A DNA stretch of 64,000 nt from Petrolisthes cinctipes (taxonomy: Eukaryota > Arthropoda > Malacostraca > Decapoda > Porcellanidae). The stretch covers positions 2,434,501 through 2,498,500 of the forward strand of contig JAWQEG010000506.1 in NCBI GenBank assembly GCA_033782935.1, read 5' to 3'. Both the position numbers and the translations under genes were made by a program. Under the pieces are notes generated by a model. That model was not told where the DNA came from, searched no databases, and saw only the letters and a program-made list of their open reading frames with translations. Of this stretch, positions 1-10,569 are shown in pieces (position 1 is the stretch's first letter; each line of letters starts with the position of its first letter).

Positions 1-263
1 CCCCACACCAGACCCGCAGCACTCGCTGCCTCAGGGGAAACCCTGTGGTAGGGAGGCCCAGTAGTCTGGTGCGTCATTTGGGCACCTCTTTTTCTTAAAC
101 TACTTTTTCTTCCATATTTTCCATGCAACCTCCTGGGCCTCAAGTTGTCTCTTGGCTGAGCAACGGTATTCGCTTGGGAGGTGGGTTCCTACTACACCAT
201 CCCTCGCATTAGGCAGGTTGTGGGGAAGTTCCTTCCGCACAAACTCCGATCCCCTAGCCCCGG

Positions 264-1628
264 ATGGATGATCCCCCGACTAGCCTCCCTCCTCCTCAAG
301 GAGGGAGGTTAATGACCAAGGACCAAATTAGGACAATGGCTGACAATAATGGAACCTCTACGGCAGACAGACAAAGACAAGTTGATGTTAAAATTCCTCC
401 TATGAATGCTCGATACGTAAATATTAGATGTGTAGATGAGGGTCTGTCTCTCATAAATGTTAACCCCTTTATCATCAAAAAGGTCCTTGATGGTCAAGCA
501 GGTGGCAGTCTTGCTTCTGCTAACAAGTTACGTGATGGTAGTCTCCTGGTGAAAGTACTAAAGGCATCCCAGGTTAAGGATCTCCTTAAACTGACGTAAA
601 TTCACGACCTGAAAGTGAAAACCACTATTCCAGTGGGGCCAAATACCTGTAAGGGCGTCATTTTCCATAGGGATTTGGCCGCTCTGAATGAGGCAGACAT
701 TTTGGAGGGAATGAAGGACCAAGGCATTGTTGATGTTCAAAGTATGACCAGGATGAGAGAGAACAAGAAAGAGAAATTTGGCTTATGTTTCATGACTTTT
801 GGTTCAGCTCAGATTCCGGACACGGTAGAGATTGGATACGAAATAGTTCACGTTAGACCATATGTTCAGAAACCGATGCGTTGTTTTCGTTGCCAGAAAT
901 TCGGACACACAGCATTGAGGTGCTTCAATAAAGATTCATTCACTTGTGGTAAATGTGCAGGTAGTCACGAGACAGCTTTGTGTACAGAGACAGTTCTCAG
1001 GTGTGCTAATTGTGGCGGCCCCCACCAGGCAAGTGCAGGTGACTGCAGGAGCCTTAAAGTGGAGACTGAGGCAATGGCATCCATGAGGACTCATGATTTT
1101 AGTTATGGTGAGGCAAAGAGGAAGGTGGAGGGGGTTAACCAAACTCCCACAGTTTCCTATGCTGCAGCTATGACTGGCACCACTACTCCTGTTAATACAA
1201 CTGATGTTAACGTGGCTATGCAGGCTAAGGATAACGAAATTAAAGAATTAAAGGACACAGTAAGCAAATTAACGCTTCTAGTAGAAAATTTGACAATTAA
1301 ATTAGAAGTTGTTGAATCAACCCAGCAAAAGAAGCACCACAAAGCTGATGATACCGTATCAGCTTCTAAATCTCATGTTCTCGCTCAGGTGACTCCCATG
1401 AAGCCTACATCAGGGAGTCGTCCGTTCGAGGACTGGCTCTGTACCTCATGGAGAGGAAGAGGCAATGGAGGCTACCGTCGCGAAACCATCCCGCGGGAGG
1501 TCCCCGGGAAGAGGGCCTTCCCTCCCAGCACAAAAAGGTTCGGCCAGACGAACAAGGCCCCAAGAAACCCCATAAACAGCGATAATCTTCGCGCTAACCA
1601 TACTCCAATGGAACTATCGAAGTCTTAG
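264..1628 (+). pseudogene. LINE ORF1, gag-like zinc-knuckle protein, broken by one stop
   Basis: Nucleic-acid-binding ORF1 protein that would package the LINE RNA. Two open stretches in the same frame (264-599 and 615-1628) are separated by a TAA at 597-599, so one stop splits one gene. Residues encoded around 880-1060 form CCHC-type knuckles (RCFRCQKFGH, FTCGKCAGSHE, LRCANCGGPHQ), in the usual place C-terminal to the RRM-like region. A Lys/Glu-rich, probably coiled-coil stretch follows (about 1220-1320). The start is the ATG at 264, after about 260 bases of leader. The C-terminal part is basic and Arg/Pro-rich. Confidence 0.8.
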
Positions 1629-2687
1629 AGCTAAATTAAATGAACTCAGACTTTTGGCTTGTTCTTACGCTGCCGATATTATTGCCCTTTAGGAAACTTA
1701 TCTGAACGACCAAGTCGAAGACGAGGTTGTTCAGCTTCGGAACTACAGGTTAATTAGGAGGGACCATGGGGGGAGGGGGGGAGGTGGAGTGGCAATCTAC
1801 ATCCGCCATAACCTCCCTTTCACTGGTGTGCCCTGGAAGTTCAAATTTTTTATTGCAGTATTTTTAGACATTGAAAAAGCCTATGACATGACTTGGCGAC
1901 ATGGCCTCCTCAGGAAACTATATGCAATGGGATTACTCAGTAACCTGCCCTTTTTTGTTAAGAATTTTATTTCTGACAGAACTTTCTCTGTCAAGCTTTT
2001 TTCGGACACAGTCACTTTCTCGGACATATTTGTCCAGGCAAATGGGGTCCCCCAGGGGAGTGTTCTGTCTCCGACCTTATTTCTATGTATGATCAATGAC
2101 ATTCTACCAGCTCCTCCTCGAAATCTTAAATACTCACTGTACGCCGATGACTGTGCGATATGGCACTCCAGCTGTAATGGAGAGTTTTCGGCAACTCGGA
2201 TCCAATTGGCACTGGATTTGATTCACAATTGGGGCCTCCAGTGGGGTTTTAAGTTTTCAATAAGAAAGAGTGTAGGGATTATTTTCACTCATAGGAAGAA
2301 GCCAGATGTCCGGCTGACTATGGGTAACAACCCCCTACCTATTCAAAATTCTACTAAATTTCTTGGACTGCATTTTGACAGTCGACTGACATGACGAGTC
2401 CATGTCAGTCAGTTAAAAATTAAATGTTTAAAAGCACTCAATTTGCTGAAGTGCATTTCTGGTCCTAAATGGGGAACAGATGGGAAGTCATTGCTAATGC
2501 TATATAAATCCCTGATAAGATCTAGAGTAGATTATGGGTCAATAGTGTATGGTTCAGCATTTGAGTCTGTGTTGAAAGGTTTGGATGTTGTGCAGAATGC
2601 ACTCGAATCGAGCGTCTAGAGGTGGAGTCACAAGTGCCTCCCCTCCGTCTAAGACGAGATCAACTTCTAGTATATTGTGCTAAAAAA

Positions 2688-3011
2688 TCCAGGGTTCCGA
2701 GTCATCTTCCCGGGAATGCCTTGCTTCGGCAACAGCACCCGGGGAGCCATGGCGCTAGGCCCCTGGCAGAGGGACCGAGTCATCCGTCCGGGAACCCCTG
2801 CACCCCAGGGGGCACTGGCGTGAGGCCAATGGGGACCAGGCCCCAAGTTCAGGTACCCGGGGAGCCGAGTCATCCTCCCGGTAATGCCTTGGTGAGGCAT
2901 TTGCAGCCGGGGGGCCATGGCGATAGGCCCCCGGAAGGGCCGAGTTATCCGCCTGGGCGTCGCATGGCCTCGGAGGGCACTGGCGTGAGGTCCCTCAGAG
3001 CAAGACTCCAC
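2688..3011 (+). repeat. GC-rich in-frame repeat inside LINE ORF2
   Basis: A GC-rich block lies between the RT thumb (LLVYCAKK) and RNase H. It is built of imperfect copies of a unit with the core CCGAGTCATCnnCCCGG...GCCATGGCGnTAGGCCCC, plus a GGCACTGGCGTGAGG segment. It stays open in the ORF2 frame, encoding Pro/Gly/His-rich repeats of the form PSHPPGN. The same block, at the same ORF2 site, is in LINE copy 2 (about 61918-62200, minus strand). Its composition differs sharply from the AT-rich flanks. I cannot tell whether it began as amplification of the native PSHxxxNAL coding segment or as an inserted repeat. Confidence 0.75.
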
Positions 3012-3816
3012 GACCTCGTAGAGTGTGTCGGTATAGAATTATCAACAATCATTTCCCTGGTTTTAGTAAATATTGCACCCTGGGTAACACCCCCCTTCAA
3101 TATTGTGGATTCCTGGCTGCCAGGGGTTAAATCCTGGGTGCCAGAGGTGGAGGTACACCAGAGGTTTCGTGAGATAATTATTCAACATCTTTCATATTTC
3201 CATCTGTATACCGACGGCTCCAAGACAGATGAATGTGTGGGTGCAGGTGTAGGGTCGACTGAATGCCAGTTAAGATTCAGACTGCCGAATCATACATCTA
3301 TTTTTCTTGCTGAACTTTTTGGTATTAATAAATCCTTGGATTTTGCCCTATCGATGACCCACGATAGGATAGTTATTTTTACTGATTCATTAAGTTCAAT
3401 TCAAGCTATTAAATCCTTAAATACAACTAACAAGGAAATACAGGGTTATATCATTAGTAAGCTGTTTTGTGCCAATAAATCAATCAAGCTAATATGGGTA
3501 CCTTCACATTATGGTATCTATGGCAATGAACAGGCTGATATACTAGCCGGGTCAACTGTTGATCTGGACCTTAGCATAGTCCGTACGGATCTCAGGTGTT
3601 TTGTTTCCCTCATTAAGTCTCGAATTCATCTCCTGTGGCAAAGGCAGTGGACCGGATTAGACATCAGGAATAAAGTTAAAACAGTTATTGAACCCTGGGC
3701 TACGTCATCATGGCGTAGCCGCAGGGACGAAGTGGTGTTGGCCCGTCTTCGGGTCAATGCCACATGGGTAACTCACCTAGAGGCCTACGTAAACCGAAAT
3801 TTTCCCCCTCAATGTA

Positions 3817-4022
3817 CAGTTGCCTAAAGGTTCTTCTTTACCCCCTGCAGTGGCTGTGGGGTACATGTGGCAACGCTGGACACGTTCGGATCACATCTGA
3901 TACAGTACACGATGATTCAGCAGGGAGATTGTCTCATTCATAAGTGCAATTCGAATATTGTTATGCTGCCACATCTACGCCAGACACAAAACCAGGGGTA
4001 AAGAAGAACCTTGAGGCAACTG
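3817..4022. mobile_element. 206-bp MITE with ~31-bp inverted ends and TA target duplication
   Basis: Left end CAGTTGCCTAAAGGTTCTTC and right end (reverse complement) CAGTTGCCTCAAGGTTCTTC continue as near-perfect inverted repeats for about 31 bp. The element is flanked by TA (3815-3816 and 4023-4024). Removing it restores the LINE C-terminal finger reading frame region (VHHVMLQCP). There is no internal ORF. TA target and CAGT-starting ends fit a Tc1/mariner-type non-autonomous element; that class is inferred. Confidence 0.85.
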
Positions 4023-4314
4023 TACATCATGTAATGCTACAATGTCCATAGCCCATCTGCTAATTTACTGTAATAAATATACAACTCAAAGATTCAAAAT
4101 TAAACAATATTTCCAAATTACAAAAATAGCTTTCACCATCAACAATTTACTAGCAGATGATAAGAATATTATAAACAAACTAATGAGTTTTCTGAGGGAG
4201 ACAAAACTTTATCACCTTATATAGATTGATATAATAAAATGGAACCATTGACTTAATGACCTTTGGCTATATGCCACTGGTTGATAGCCAATAAATCCAA
4301 CAAGCAAGCAAGCA

Positions 4315-4624
4315 CACAGTCAGTCTCATCGTGATCATACAGCTGTAGTGTTCCCTTCCCTCCTGGGCTAAGTAAACAACCTCTACTCTGTTCAGTGTTG
4401 GTAATGTAGAGATTGTGTGTGGGAGAGACGGCACTATTACTTACTTACTTATTGGTTTTATTGTAAATATTGTAAATTACCATTGTCTTGTGTTTTTGTA
4501 TTGTTTTGACTTTGTTGTTGGTTGATCTATGGGAATACATTTATTAACAGTAAAGGGTTTTTAAATAATTCAACCATCCTAGTTAACGAAGGGTTAGTAA
4601 TCCCCCTAGACATCCACTAAGCTA
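4315..4624. other. Stretch with no recognised gene
   Basis: AT-leaning sequence between the LINE 3' end and gypsy A, with a short ACTT run near 4436-4450. I see no coding region, RNA gene or element boundary that I can support. Confidence 0.5.
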
Positions 4625-4924
4625 CGTTACCATACGCATACATACCACTCACCACCAAACACCTCGCCACACCATAACACACGTACACACTACTCCCACC
4701 CCCATCAACCTCAACCATCTACTTCACCCAGCACCAACTCACAACCACACACCACCATACCCATACCTCCATCACATACTCACCTTCCCTTGTTACCCAT
4801 ACCCTTCACTACCCCTATCAACACCCCAGACCTACCTGACACCACCCCTCCACATCGCGCCACACCCCACTCCCCTACCTCTCCCTGACCCTCACCTGTC
4901 TACCCCTATTCCAAGGCATGATGA

Positions 4925-5168
4925 CCCGTTACTCGACCATGACTCCATAACCGTAATCCCTTCTAGTCCTCCACAGGAATTGCCACCCATCATCCACGTC
5001 ATACCAGCCATGCCTCCTCGTCCCGCCATCCCTCCTCGACGGTGCACTCCCTCACCTCGCCCTGCTACACCACCTTCACCACATCAGGAGCGGCGGGACG
5101 ACGAACCGGTGATGGTCCCTGATGGTTTCATCTCCCGCTCGGGGCGCACGATACGGGCCCCCGAGTAA
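4925..5168 (+). pseudogene. Gypsy A pol C-terminal tail fragment
   Basis: Proline-rich end of the polyprotein downstream of integrase. The last segment reads ...TPPSPHQERRDDEPVM, then VPDGFISRSGRTIRAPE, and stops at 5168. The same closing motif (DEPxxVxxGxxSRSxRT) ends the pol of gypsies B, C and E in this window, so this is a real, maintained C-terminus despite the low-complexity run before it. Upstream (4625-4925) is the degenerate Pro/His/Thr-rich linker. Function of the tail is unknown. Confidence 0.65.
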
Positions 5169-5435
5169 ATATGTCGCCACCCTGCACAACACAGACATAC
5201 ATCCACACTAAACCCTCCAACACACACACAGTCCCTACTACTAATCACACTCACTTGCAGATAAACCCCCACCTCACACTCCATTACCCGTACACATATT
5301 TACAACATTTATTCCTTATATTTTATCACCTGTAGATATATATATATTTTTTTGCTATATTAATTGTTACTTTGTATGTATTGAGCCTTCCCCTATCCCC
5401 TAATAAATTCATTCTGTTGGGAGGAGGGGGGGTAA

Positions 5436-6015
5436 TGTAGTGGCGCAATACGCACCACTCCGTATTCCTCTATACATATTCCATGTGCTGGTACGCCGCT
5501 CCCTGTTCCTTTGTACTCTCCCCGTCCCAGACAAGCCACAGTCTGGCGGTTTGGTTAATCCCGTCCCCTGACTCAGCTTAACGTACTTTTGGGAGTCCAG
5601 CCACCAGCCTCCCTCTTCCTCCAGGTATGAATCGAGGTGGGTGCAGCAGGTCAGATGATGGCGTGATAACGGGAGTGACGCTACATATGGGAACCTGAAG
5701 TAAGGAGATAAAAGGAGCGGAGCTGCGCTTATACAGCAGACTATCCAGCGAGCTACCGAAGTGGAAGGACCTGCCCTACTCCTGCCGTCGTCTCACACCT
5801 GTAGTACATGTGTTTCCACTCCGACCACACGTCGTACCCCTGCTCTACACTACTACACAAACGACACTACCGACTCTCCACGACGCTACATCGACAGGCT
5901 GGCTTTCCCCATATCATATGTACTGCACTCTTATATATTACCAATAAACTGTACCGAGTATTCTAAAGTCTGTTCACCCGGGTAGATGCATAAGGAGCTT
6001 CCTTACTGTCTCAGG
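5436..6015 (+). repeat. LTR of gypsy A
   Basis: About 580 bp, starting TGTAGTGGCGCAATACGC and ending CTTACTGTCTCA. Its partner in family B is at 42015-42598. A TATA-like GATAAAAGG lies near 5708 and an AATAAA signal near 5943, followed by GTCTGTTCACCCGGG, giving the normal promoter then poly(A) order. Confidence 0.8.
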
Positions 6016-7746
6016 GTGTTGGGGTTGATGGCGTGTTTGGAGTGTGGGCGTTGTTGAAAAGGTGCGTGATGGTGACGAGTCTCGAGTTGGCACTCTAGGC
6101 TGGGTGGCATGTGAGCGTCGAGTGGCTGCGTTTGTTTGGTAGTAGTGGTGGTGTGTGTGGTGTTTGCGTGGATATCGCAGGAAGAAGTTACGTATTGTTG
6201 ACTGTGCCCTAGTGGTCTGTTGCGGTGTGGGCGGTAGCGTGGTGGGCGTGTTCTTGCCACCGCCTCATTTGTTTCCCTGACTGGAGCGGGATGACTGGCA
6301 GTTGGCAGGGGACACCCACTGGCAGGGTGGACAGCAATTACGAGCGAAGATACCAAATCGTTGGTGATAGTGGCAGGGTTGTAAGTGTGGCGTGGTAGTT
6401 TGATGTTGGAGTGGTGGGAGAATACGAGGTGGTGGGTTGTAATGTTGTTTGGGAGGATATAGGATATTGTTGTAGTAGTGGAAGAATTCGTGGCGTGGGG
6501 GTGTAGTGTTGTTGTGGTGGTGGTTCATAAGAAGTGTAATGGTGAAGTAAAGTGTCTACTAACTGTTGAGGCGAGTCGAGTTGATGCTGTGGCAGTATTT
6601 GTTTTTACTGTATGTCAATCAGCGTGTGTGGTTGGGGTGAAGTGGTCAGAAGTTGTTGTGTTAGTGGCGTGGCAGAGATTTGTTGTGATGAAGAGAGTGT
6701 GGTTGTGGGTACTGGAGAGGATGTTGTTGTTGTTGGTTTATGATGGTGTGCACGGATTGTGCGGTTGAGTCGAGCTGTTGTTGTTCTGACGTGCTGGTAG
6801 GTTGTGACGTGGTCGAAAAATGTTGTGTTAGTGGCGTGGCAGAGATTTGTTGTGATGGGTATGGGTTGTATTGGTACTGGAGAGGATGTTGTTGTTGTTT
6901 TGAGGGTGATATATTGTTACTATGTGGTGGAGTGTTATGATGTGCGGTTATCTAAGAGTGGTGTAGCTGTTGGTATGTCGTAGTAGCGTGTTGTGGCACA
7001 TAGACAGGTGGTTGTAGGGCGTGACATGCTGATATGTGGGGCGTAGGGTGTGTTGGCGTGGTGGTGATGTTGGCTGTTACATGATGTGGTTGCCATGCCG
7101 AATCGTTGGTGTTGTGTATATACACGAGGGAGTCTGTGAGTTTACTGTATGCCTGAAGAGGAAGATTCTGTACTGTTTGTAAGTGTAGTTGTATATCTGG
7201 TGGTAATAGCTTGGCGTGGCGGAATCTCAGTACAGACTCAGAGAACGGGTTGGCAGCCTTCTCATTTAATTGCTGCATATGTCTCAGGAGTTCCGATGGG
7301 CGGCGCCCCTCCAGCTGCATGTTCTCAAGCGCCGTTTGGTGCTCTTGTTCCGACATCCCGTGAGAGGCAAGAATGGAATCTTTAATGGAGGTTTAGTCGA
7401 GATGTTGCTTGATTGCAGGAGGGATAGCGTCAAAAACGTTCAAAGAGAAGGGGGGGAACGTACAGGGTCTGTGTTGCAGGTGCGGTGTTATTTGTGCTAG
7501 AGGACGTGGAGGGGTTGTTGGGTAGCGAGTATAGCGACATGTTTGGAGACGATGGGTTGGTGTTGTTGGTGGACATGCGGTGTCGAGTGGGTATGGTGTG
7601 TGTACAAGAGGTGAGGCGAGAGTGTGGAGATTATGTAATAAGGTGTGTGGGTAAGACTGGGTGGAGATGAGGGTGTGGAGACTTGGTGGTGATGTGTGGG
7701 GTGTGGTGTGTGTAGTAGTGGATGAAAAGAAAACGGGTACAAACAA
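6016..7746 (-). pseudogene. Gypsy D gag
   Basis: Capsid/nucleocapsid protein of the element. On the minus strand, frames opened at 7746, 7356, 6528 and 6356 are consecutive pieces of one gag broken by frameshifts. The central capsid piece (7356-6952) has the 'ALENMQLEGRRPSELLRHMQQLNEKA' type sequence seen also in gypsies B and C. The C-terminal knuckle is HYHQRFGIFARNC-PPC (6265-6400), in which the usual first Cys is not evident. Between them lies a long Thr/His/Pro-rich linker with a tandem duplication. Confidence 0.7.
6560..6905. repeat. Tandem duplication (~175 bp) in gypsy D gag linker
   Basis: Two consecutive copies share TTGTGTTAGTGGCGTGGCAG, AGATTTGTTGTGATG and TACTGGAGAGGATGTTGTTG, at about 6656-6730 and 6822-6900. 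This expands the low-complexity linker of gag. Boundaries are approximate because the copies have diverged. Confidence 0.6.
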
Positions 7747-8441
7747 GGGGGTACTGTGTTAGAGAGACAGCGCGGTTTGTAGGTGAGGAATATGGAGCTG
7801 GGAATCCCTCAGGGAGTACTTCCGTTGGTGTGGATAGAGGAGTGGTAGCTAAAAATAGAAAGGCGGTTGAAAGGGGGGAAGGGATTGGGAAAGTGTGTCC
7901 CACTTGGCTGGAATAGGTGCATTGGGAATGACAAGGGCACGAAAATACGGGTAGCACAGGGTGAGGAAAATATATATTCACACAATATGACGAAGGAATA
8001 CTACCTCGATCAAGTCAGGCAAATACAATAATGGGCCCGAGGGCCAAGCACATATATAATAAATACAAATGATATATGGAAAAAATGAGGGCGAGTAGCA
8101 CTGAGGGAGGAATCACCGAGAGACAGAGATGGAAAAAAAATTGTAATAATTACTTATACCTTATACCAGTAAGACGAAGGCGTGGCTGTACGGTGGCGTG
8201 CTGATGGTGTACCAGTCCTGATTTCGTCTCTTTGAAGAATCTGGCACGTTACGTTGTTGTGTACGTATGGTGAGGAGAGTAGAAGCGTTGAGTACGTCGT
8301 AGGGTTGAAGCACGTAGCGTGGATAACGTTGGTGAGTGGAGACAAGCACGTGCGTACGAGGAGATGAGGCCGTAGGTGATGCGGTGTACGAAGGTGCGTC
8401 GTAGGGAACCCCAGGGGTTTTGTGTGTGTGTGTGTGGGTAA

Positions 8442-9415
8442 AGCGGGATTCTCACTAGCCCGTTTGGACGGTGGACGTTCACATTGATGACGTCACGAAC
8501 ACGACGTCCAGACAGGCACGGAGGAGTTGGGCGCCGTTTCTTCACAACGTCAACTTTACCGGATATGGACGAGAATTTACTTGTGTTTGCAGCAGTTTTG
8601 CTTCTTTCTGGAGAGGGGGGACACCCAACAAGGCGACATGAAACAAAAATAACCAAACGAACCTTCAATAGACCTATAAGACCTAACCTTCATATGAAAT
8701 ATATATATATATATATATATGCAAATTTGACTCTCTGTAAGCTATGTGATATCATAATTTTTTAAGTGATATATGCCCCCTTTGCCTATGACCCCACAGA
8801 CAGATAAATAATGGACTTTCCAACTGTGTTTTTGTGTGATTCGTATAATTTTAACATCCATTTATATTCCATTAAATGCAGAAATATTCTATTTGGGTAT
8901 TAGGTCCCAGAATCTGATATAGCAGACGTTATTGATGATAATAATGAAGAGGAATGTTGTTAATCCACTGTCTGCTGCTTCTGTTGTATGCACTATGCTG
9001 CCTGGAGCCTGGAGGGAGACTGTGGACAGTACACGCGTCACGACATCAGAGTGCAGTGGTGCCAAGCCTCCAGATCCAATGTACATTCTTATTAATCGTA
9101 CATAAATTGACGAACTATACACAAATATATTATGATTATTATTTTATTTACATAAAATCATATCATTTTGCGAACAAATAACTTTAATTCATATTATTTT
9201 CATATGTTGAGGAGCCAGCAACATTATAAACGGTCAACATAGCCAACGTCGCTACCCAAAAAGATGAATTCAGTTCATCTTCAACGTTGGACGTCGGCCG
9301 TCTCCTGGAGGTCGAGACGTGCTCCGCTTTCACACTGTTTGGGCACAAACAAGGACGTTCGTGACGTCATCACCGTGAACGTCCACCGTCCAAACGGGCT
9401 AGTGAGAATCCCGCT
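8442..9415. mobile_element. 974-bp PIF/Harbinger-like non-autonomous element
   Basis: Inverted ends begin AGCGGGATTCTCACTAGCCC and continue GTTTGGACGGTGGACGTTCA, then TGATGACGTCACGAAC, for about 60-70 bp with few mismatches. Flanks are TAA on both sides (8439-8441, 9416-9418). The 3-bp TAA target is typical of PIF/Harbinger. The interior is AT-rich with an AT microsatellite near 8699-8720, and no transposase ORF is seen. It lies in the gypsy D leader. Confidence 0.8.
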
Positions 9416-9718
9416 TAAGAGGCGAGAAAGCGTGTACCAAGGCGGCAAGAAAAAAACAACAACAAAATAGAGTACGTGGAGCACGAGGAATGCTGTTGTT
9501 ATGGAGGAGAAAAAAAAACACGTAAATATGGGGGAAAATTACGTTAAAATAACAATGGTGGAGGGAGAGTGCCGTGGGGAAATGAACACAGGTATGCCAA
9601 TAAACAAGGGAGTAAGAATATGTACGTGTGTGGGGATAGCTCGAGCTGGCGTTGAACACGTGGAGCTGACGTCGTCGTCCAGGGCCTCTTCACCAGCCTA
9701 GTAGGTGCACTATACTCC

Positions 9719-9732
9719 GAGGGGTCACCAAT
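9719..9732 (-). other. Primer-binding site of gypsy D
   Basis: Immediately after the LTR end (minus strand ...GACGTTACA) reads ATTGGTGACCCCTC. TGGTGACCCC is the usual kind of Ty3/gypsy tRNA-primed site and matches those of gypsies C and F here. Confidence 0.7.
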
Positions 9733-10044
9733 TGTAACGTCAGGGGGTCGTTGTTACCCAAGGGTGTTATATTATACTACCAATACTAGGCACGGTTTTA
9801 TTCTATATTATAACAGGGATGTGGAGTGGACCCAAGGACAGTGTTGCGGTGTGGGGGCGGAAGGAGTCAGCCTGGGCGGCAGGCCAGGTAGATCAGAGGG
9901 GGAAAGCTAGTGTGTTCGCTCTGTTAGATGGTGGAGTGGTGGGTCACTGAAGGGTCAGTTCTAGGCCGGGTGGCTAGCTGGGTGGTTAGGTATGAAAACG
10001 ACACATAGCAAAATATGGCAAACCTACTGCTTGGGTCCACTACA
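9733..10044 (-). repeat. 5' LTR of gypsy D
   Basis: 312 bp; minus strand starts TGTAGTGGACCCAAGCAGTA and ends GACGTTACA. An AATAAA signal (on the minus strand, near 9805) precedes the end. The outer flank at 10045 gives no usable duplication because the 3' half of the element is gone. Confidence 0.7.
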
Positions 10045-10569
10045 AGTGGATGGTGTGGGTTTGTGGAGGCTGTAGCAAGTGTTTGTGATCATGTAGTATG
10101 TAATATACCGTATGTAATTGTTAATATTTGAGTAACATGATAAGCAAACAAATAAATTATTATATCCCAGTGCTACTCATGGTTATTAACCTGGTAAGCA
10201 AACACTTTACAATGTGTTCAGTGTTTATTGCAAATGTACCCAAAATCTATTGACCAATATTACAATGGCTATTCATTCTTATTCCTATCCAGAACAGACT
10301 CGAACACAATTGCCATCTTGCCAATGGCATTTGCCAGATTGTCCCCCAGCCTGTCAAAGGACAAAACTAAGGTTTTCACTGCATTGGCAGTACTTTTTTA
10401 CACAGCTTTTGACACCTCTGTGGCCATTGTGTTCATCATCATCATCTGTTTCTTCAACCATTTTTTTTACATTTCTTTTCTGTAATTAGGCTGTTCTATT
10501 CTACACATCTTTCTTACCAGTACTTCTTTCATATAGCCAGGTTTCTCTTCATGCCTCGTCTTCCTGCCA
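10045..10569. other. Non-coding or unresolved 3' part of the Myb/SANT-like region
   Basis: AT-rich. On the minus strand, 10490-10220 contains a short Asp/His-rich open piece behind a plausible acceptor (CTAATTACAG near 10484), which could be a last exon of the neighbouring Myb/SANT-like gene. I cannot support more than that. Confidence 0.35.

Larger units (their letters stand above)
1629..4224 (+). pseudogene. LINE ORF2 remnant: endonuclease N-term, RT C-term half, RNase H, C-terminal finger
   Basis: Would nick target DNA and reverse-transcribe the element RNA. The start of an AP-type endonuclease (WNYRSLRAKLNEL, near 1615-1690) runs with a stop into 'GVPWKFKFFIAVFLDIEKAYD', so the rest of the endonuclease and the first RT blocks are deleted. 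RT palm motifs survive at 1789-2394 (FLDIEKAYD, GVPQGSVLSP, YADD box as LYADDCAIW). Sequence after 2394 is frameshifted. 2622-3827 carries the GC-rich insert and then RNase H with its acidic residues in place (YTDGSK, AELFG, FTDSLSS, NEQADILAG). After the MITE the frame resumes with an HHVMLQCP finger and ends at 4224. Confidence 0.8.
1..4314 (+). mobile_element. Jockey-like LINE, copy 1 (5' end outside window)
   Basis: Non-LTR retrotransposon with a 5' leader (1-263), a gag-like ORF1 with three CCHC knuckles, and an ORF2 holding remnants of endonuclease, reverse transcriptase and RNase H, which is the Jockey/I-type domain order. The 3' end lies after a run of CAAG units near 4300-4314. The copy is dead: there is an in-frame stop in ORF1, most of the endonuclease and the first half of RT are deleted (near 1840), there are ORF2 frameshifts, and a MITE sits near the ORF2 end. 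A second copy of the same family lies on the opposite strand at 61918-64000. The family name rests on protein motifs, not on a search. Confidence 0.85.
4625..6015 (+). mobile_element. Ty3/gypsy element A, 3' end only (pol tail + LTR)
   Basis: Only the Pro/His/Thr-rich C-terminal tail of pol, a purine-rich tract (GGGAGGAGGGGGGG, about 5419-5432) and one LTR remain. The sequence matches the corresponding part of gypsy B (41040-42598) closely enough to align by eye throughout, so the two are the same family. The 5' side is lost. The LTR end abuts the minus-strand gag of gypsy D at 6016, so it either inserted there or was joined by rearrangement; no target duplication can be shown. Confidence 0.8.
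6016..10044 (-). mobile_element. Ty3/gypsy element D, 5' half (LTR, leader, gag)
   Basis: Read on the minus strand: LTR (10044-9733), primer-binding site, a long leader interrupted by a PIF/Harbinger-like element, then gag to 6016, where gypsy A's LTR cuts it off. Protease and the rest of pol are missing. Its LTR resembles that of gypsy E (both end ...ACGTTACA and share GTGCCTAGTATT), so D and E are probably the same or sister families. Confidence 0.75.

Noticed and set aside
2667..3011. 114-codon frame antisense to the LINE GC-rich repeat
   Set aside because: The GC-rich repeat lacks stops in several frames; the plus frame is continuous with LINE domains and explains it.
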